Part shown: piece by piece, positions 22,204-25,593 of the stretch
Layout: each line of letters opens with the position of its first letter
How positions within the stretch are numbered: the first letter of the stretch is position 1
Position numbers and translations under genes: made by a program
Notes under the pieces: model-generated
Databases searched by the model: none
What the model was told of the DNA's origin: nothing
The model's input: only the letters and a program-made list of their open reading frames with translations
NCBI GenBank assembly: GCA_050245975.1
Contig: JBFWWW010000034.1
Location: 1-25,593, forward strand
DNA: 25,593 nt
Source: JBFWWW01 sp050245975
GTDB taxonomy: Bacteria > Pseudomonadota > Alphaproteobacteria > Rhizobiales > Hyphomicrobiaceae
Reading direction: 5' to 3'

Positions 22204-23913
22204 ATGAACGAACAGCCCCGCAACCTGTCGCAGGCGGCGACGCCGGCGCCCGACTCGCGCGGCCTCGACTTCTTTGCCTCCGACAGGTCGCTGCAGAGCC
22301 TCCTGCCGCTCTACCTGAAGCCGGACCTGCTGGCGCATCTCGCGCCGACATTCGCGCGCGTCGGCGGGCTGGTCGGCGGGCATCTCGACGATCTGGCGCG
22401 CGAGGCCGACACATCGCCGCCGCGTCTCGAGCCGCGCACGCGGGCGGGCGAGGACCGGCAGTCGATCGTCAAGGCGCCGGCCTACCGCGAGATGGAGGAG
22501 CTGGCCTTCGGCGAGCTGGCGCTGGCGGCCGTATCGCACCGGCCGGCGCTCAGATGGCCTCAGCCGCTGCCGTCGGCCGCCAAGTACGTCCTCACCTACC
22601 TGTTCGCACAATCGGAGTTCGGGCTGCTGTGCCCCGTCAGCATGACCGACAGCCTGACCCGCACGATCCGGCGGTTCGCGGACGAGGGCCTGCTGGCGCG
22701 CTACCTGCCGGGACTGCTGGCGGAGGAGGCCGGCGACCGGCTGCAGGGGGCGATGTTCATGACGGAGCGGGCGGCGGGCTCCGACGTCGGCGCCACCGAG
22801 ACGCGCGCGGTGCCGGCGGGCGATCACTGGCTGCTCTACGGCGACAAGTGGTTCTGCTCCAACACCGACGCCGGACTGGCGCTGGTGCTGGCACGGCCGC
22901 AGGGTGCGCCGGCCGGCACGAAAGGGCTCGGGCTGTTCCTGATGCCGCGCGTGCTGCCCTCGGGCGAGCCCAACCGCTACCGGATCGTGCGCCTCAAGCA
23001 CAAGCTCGGCACGCGCGCCATGCCGTCCGGCGAGATCACGCTCGAAGGCGCTTCGGCCTGGCTGGTGGGCGATCTCAACCAGGGCTTCAAGCAGATGACC
23101 GAGATGGTCAACCAGTCGCGCCTGTCGAACGGCGTGCGCTCCGCCGGGCTGATGCGGCGCGCGGTGCACGAGGCGCTGACGGTGGCGCTGGGGCGGCAGG
23201 CCTTCGGGCGGCGGCTCATCGAGATGCCGCTGGTGCAGCGCCAGCTCATCAAGCTCATCCTGCCGGCCGAGGCAGCCCTCAGCGTGGCGCTCTTCACGGC
23301 GCAGTGCCTCGACAAGGCCGACGCGGGCGAGGCGGAAGCGCAGGGCCTGCGGCGCATCCTGACGCCGCTGCTGAAGCTGCGGGCCTGCCGCGACGCGCGC
23401 AAGGCGGCGGGCGACGCCATGGAGATGCGCGGCGGGTCCGGCTACATCGAGGAATGGATCGAGCCGCGCCTGCTGCGCGAGGCCCACCTCGGCTCCATCT
23501 GGGAAGGCACCACCAACATCATCGCCCTCGACGTGGTGCGCGCGGCATCCCGCAACGGCGCACACCGCCTGCTGGCGGATCATCTCGACGCGCGCATCGG
23601 CACCTGCGATCTGGCGCAGACCCTGCGTGGCCGCATGACCGCGGTGCTGGCGCTGCTGGAGCGGGCGGCGGACGACAGCGCGCTCGCCCGGCAGGCGGCG
23701 GCGGGCTTCTACTATGCCACCGCGGCGGCGCTGTTCCTGATCGAGGCGAAGGCGACGGGCGATGCGGTGCGGCGGGACCTCGCGCGCCTTCTCATCGCGC
23801 ACAAGCTGCAGCCGCACGATCCGCTGGCGGCCGCCGATGCCGGGGATGCCGCGGCGGCAGCGCGCGTGATCACGGCGCTGGCGCAGGCGCGGCGGGACGC
23901 CGCCGACGCCTGA
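22204..23913 (+). CDS. Acyl-CoA dehydrogenase family protein (AidB/ACAD type)
   Basis: A 569-residue cytoplasmic flavoprotein, longer than the roughly 380-residue fatty-acid enzymes and in the size class of AidB-like ACADs. The FAD-binding stretch FMTERAAGSDVGATETRA lies near 184-201, and KWFCSNTDAGLALVLARP is the next conserved strand. The substrate-side motif GTRAMPSGEITLEGA is clear, as is the family helix QAFGRRLIEMPLVQRQL. The catalytic-base position is WEGTTNII (Glu434), equivalent to Glu376 of medium-chain ACAD. The AidB-like features are the long N-terminal helical domain and the extended C-terminus. Substrate unknown; a link to alkylation damage is only by family. GGGAGG precedes the ATG at 22204. 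Confidence 0.93.
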   Translation: MNEQPRNLSQAATPAPDSRGLDFFASDRSLQSLLPLYLKPDLLAHLAPTFARVGGLVGGHLDDLAREADTSPPRLEPRTRAGEDRQSIVKAPAYREMEELAFGELALAAVSHRPALRWPQPLPSAAKYVLTYLFAQSEFGLLCPVSMTDSLTRTIRRFADEGLLARYLPGLLAEEAGDRLQGAMFMTERAAGSDVGATETRAVPAGDHWLLYGDKWFCSNTDAGLALVLARPQGAPAGTKGLGLFLMPRVLPSGEPNRYRIVRLKHKLGTRAMPSGEITLEGASAWLVGDLNQGFKQMTEMVNQSRLSNGVRSAGLMRRAVHEALTVALGRQAFGRRLIEMPLVQRQLIKLILPAEAALSVALFTAQCLDKADAGEAEAQGLRRILTPLLKLRACRDARKAAGDAMEMRGGSGYIEEWIEPRLLREAHLGSIWEGTTNIIALDVVRAASRNGAHRLLADHLDARIGTCDLAQTLRGRMTAVLALLERAADDSALARQAAAGFYYATAAALFLIEAKATGDAVRRDLARLLIAHKLQPHDPLAAADAGDAAAAARVITALAQARRDAADA

Positions 23914-23922
23914 GGGGCGCGA

Positions 23923-24600
23923 TCAGTTGGTGGCCGGCACCTTGCCGCCGGCTTCCTCGCCCCACAGCGACTTCACCCGCGCATCACGCCCGCAGCCGGT
24001 GCGGTAGTAGACATACCGGAGCGGGTTTTTCGTGTGATAGTCCTGGTGATAGTCCTCGGCCGGCGTGAACGGCCCGGCAGCGACGATCTTCGTGACGATC
24101 GGCTCCTTGAAGCGGCCGCTCTCGGCGAGCCTCTTCTTCGAGGCCTCGGCGATGCGCTTCTGCTCGGGCGAGTAGGTGAAGATCTCCGTGCGGTACTGGC
24201 TGCCGCGGTCGCAGAACTGGCCGCCCGCATCGAGCGGGTCGACCGTGCGCCAGAAGATCTCGACCAGCCGCGCATAGCTCACCCTGGCCGGGTCGAACGT
24301 GATCTGCACGACCTCGGCGTGACCCGTCCCGCCCGCCGAGACCTGATGGTAGGTCGGGTTCTTGGTGGTGCCGCCCATGTAGCCGGAGATGGTGGAGATC
24401 ACGCCCGGCACCTTGTCGAAGTCGGATTCCACGCACCAGAAGCAGCCGCCGGCGAACGTCGCCACCTCGGTCTTGCCCGCAGCGTTGGACTGCGCCTGCG
24501 CGAGCCCGGCGGAGAGCAGGGCAACGACAAGCGCCGCGATGCCGAGGAGGCCGGCAACGGGTCTGACGGAGCTGACAAACCGGCTTACAAACTGGCTCAT
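23923..24600 (-). CDS. msrA: Exported peptide-methionine (S)-S-oxide reductase MsrA
   Basis: A 225-residue protein with an N-terminal signal sequence (hydrophobic core LLGIAALVVALLSAGL, cleavage after AQA), so it acts outside the cytoplasm. The catalytic motif GCFWC has nucleophile Cys53. The MsrA landmarks GYMGGTTKNPTYHQVSAGGTGHAEVVQI and EDYHQDYH (182-189) are intact, and YRTGC at 199-203 gives a likely resolving Cys203. It reduces the S epimer of methionine sulfoxide. It follows the msrB gene by 23 bases on the same strand, so the pair is an operon handling both epimers. It ends 9 bases from the convergent acyl-CoA dehydrogenase gene. Confidence 0.96.
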   Translation of the reverse strand: MSQFVSRFVSSVRPVAGLLGIAALVVALLSAGLAQAQSNAAGKTEVATFAGGCFWCVESDFDKVPGVISTISGYMGGTTKNPTYHQVSAGGTGHAEVVQITFDPARVSYARLVEIFWRTVDPLDAGGQFCDRGSQYRTEIFTYSPEQKRIAEASKKRLAESGRFKEPIVTKIVAAGPFTPAEDYHQDYHTKNPLRYVYYRTGCGRDARVKSLWGEEAGGKVPATN

Positions 24601-24623
24601 GGGCACGATCCCCGGTGCAGACC

Positions 24624-25133
24624 TCAGGACGACGTTTTGGCGGCGGGAATGAATTTCAGCGCGACGCCGTTCATGCAGTAGCGCAGGCCCGTCGGCTTCG
24701 GCCCGTCGTCGAAGACGTGGCCGAGATGCCCGCCGCAGCGCCGGCAGTGCACCTCGGTGCGCTTCATCAGCCAGCTGCTGTCGATGCTGGTGCCGATGGC
24801 GTTGTCGAGCGGCGCATAGAAGCTCGGCCAGCCGGTGCGGCTGTCGAACTTTGTCTTCGAGGAAAACAGCGGCAGGTCGCAGCCCGCGCAATCGTAGGTG
24901 CCGTCCGCATACTGCTTGTCGAGCGGGCTGGTGCCGGCGCGCTCGGTGCCGTGCTCGCGCAGGACCTTGAACTGCTGCGGCGTCAGCCGGCGGCGCCACT
25001 CCTCCTCGGTCTTCGTGATCTCGAAGGCCTGCGGCGGCGCGGCCTGCGCCGAGGCGCGCGGCCAGAGCGCGGTGCTCAGCGCGGCGCCGATCGAGGCGAG
25101 GGTGGCCGATCCGAATGTGCGGCGGTTCACCAT
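24624..25133 (-). CDS. msrB: Exported peptide-methionine (R)-S-oxide reductase MsrB with Tat-like signal
   Basis: A 169-residue protein starting MVNRRTFGSATLASIGAALS, a twin-arginine signal that implies export in the folded state. The MsrB domain has four zinc-binding cysteines (CAGC at 82-85, CRRC at 130-133), GWPSF (101-105), GHLGHVFDDGP and the catalytic RYCMNGVALKF with Cys153. It reduces the R epimer of methionine sulfoxide, complementing MsrA encoded immediately downstream. AAGGAA precedes the ATG. A TATAGT box at 25184-25189 (minus) could be its -10 element, without a clear -35. Confidence 0.96.
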   Translation of the reverse strand: MVNRRTFGSATLASIGAALSTALWPRASAQAAPPQAFEITKTEEEWRRRLTPQQFKVLREHGTERAGTSPLDKQYADGTYDCAGCDLPLFSSKTKFDSRTGWPSFYAPLDNAIGTSIDSSWLMKRTEVHCRRCGGHLGHVFDDGPKPTGLRYCMNGVALKFIPAAKTSS

Positions 25134-25243
25134 GGCGGGTTCCTTCCTGCTGCAGCGGCTTTTTCTTGTACGGCAGACGGCACACTATACCGCCGCTCCG
25201 CTCCGGCCGCATAAATCCTGGCTCACGCGGGTTCAACAGACCG

Positions 25244-25593
25244 TCAGGATGCCCGCCGCCGCCGGGTCTTCGAGCCCGCGGCCCGCCGCGCCGGCAGGTC
25301 GGCGATGGGGATCGTATCGGCAATCTCGATGCCGTCCGGACCGATGCGGCAGGTGAGCGCCAGGGCCTCGATGCCGGCGGCGACGGCGGCATCGAACGCC
25401 AGCCCGTAGGCAGGATCGACGTCGCGCGCGAGGCTGAAGGTCTCAGGGTCGCCGCGCTGGATCAGGTAAACCATCATGGCCCGGTGCCCCTGGCGCACCA
25501 TGTCGGCCAGCTCTCCCAGGTGGCGGGTGCCGCGTTCGGTCACGCTGTCGGGAAATTCCGCCAGGCCGGACCGCCGCGCCATGTGCACGTTCT
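25244..25593 (-). CDS. sfsA: SfsA family protein (sugar fermentation stimulation homologue), N-terminus cut by the window edge
   Basis: The last about 116 codons are visible. They match the SfsA C-terminus: NVHMARRSGLAEFPDSVTER, GTRHLGELADMVRQGHRAMM, VYLIQRGDPETFSLARDVDP and AYGLAFDAAVAAGIEALALT. A basic tail (SKTRRRRAS) follows. SfsA was named for stimulating maltose fermentation in E. coli; its biochemical role is still unclear, with a nucleic-acid-binding function proposed. It lies 110 bases upstream of msrB on the same strand. Confidence 0.93.
   Translation of the reverse strand, partial: NVHMARRSGLAEFPDSVTERGTRHLGELADMVRQGHRAMMVYLIQRGDPETFSLARDVDPAYGLAFDAAVAAGIEALALTCRIGPDGIEIADTIPIADLPARRAAGSKTRRRRAS

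Noticed and set aside
20284..23913. Plus-strand 1209-codon open frame that could suggest an EF-G/acyl-CoA dehydrogenase fusion
   Set aside because: The part before 22204 is out of frame with EF-G; only the acyl-CoA dehydrogenase part is real, with its own Shine-Dalgarno and an upstream terminator.

Overview
The window reads as ordinary chromosomal DNA of a GC-rich alphaproteobacterium, most likely of the order Hyphomicrobiales (Rhizobiales). By eye G+C is about two thirds, and almost every gene uses G/C at third codon positions. The taxonomic hints are a UvrB with a long N-terminal extension and a C-terminal tail, an AatA-type aspartate aminotransferase, a cytochrome c-prime, a repeat-rich exported Tyr/His protein and TRAP transporters. 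No rRNA, tRNA, insertion sequence, prophage, toxin-antitoxin pair or CRISPR array was seen. Genes at both ends are cut by the window edge (uvrB at the left, sfsA at the right).

Layout. 1-2687 (minus): uvrB, partial. 2775-3695 (minus): two small exported proteins. One is a Tyr/His-rich repeat protein with its own terminator. The other is a Cys-rich protein whose start appears frameshifted by one base. 3750-8603 (minus): a DMT permease, a complete TRAP transporter dctP-dctQ-dctM (transcribed P to Q to M) and an EamA-type exporter. 8696-11471: a 61-aa membrane protein, a sulfotransferase-like protein (plus), an OsmC-family protein, an exported protein with a degenerate sortase-like core, and a two-helix membrane protein. 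11785-13804 (plus): aspartate aminotransferase and a membrane protein built from an internal duplication. 13805-15273 (minus): a diheme cytochrome c and a cytochrome c-prime. 15430-19154 (plus): a GNAT acetyltransferase and an alpha/beta hydrolase with overlapping stop and start codons, then a membrane-fused spermidine-synthase-like protein ending at a strong bidirectional terminator. 19249-20035: a small minus-strand gene and a 544-bp stretch with no convincing gene that contains a large hairpin followed by a T run. 20036-23913 (plus): an atypical elongation-factor-G paralogue with its own terminator, then an acyl-CoA dehydrogenase. 23923-25133 (minus): exported MsrB and MsrA. 25244-25593 (minus): sfsA, partial.

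Functional themes are solute uptake and export (TRAP plus two DMT permeases), oxidative-damage repair in the cell envelope (MsrA/MsrB, OsmC), DNA repair (UvrB) and small c-type cytochromes. I found no clear new multi-gene system. The points most worth checking are: the long hairpin at 19716-19791; the EF-G paralogue lacking the catalytic His of the G3 motif; the sortase-like protein that keeps Cys and Arg but has lost His; and the one-base frameshift at the start of the Cys-rich exported protein.
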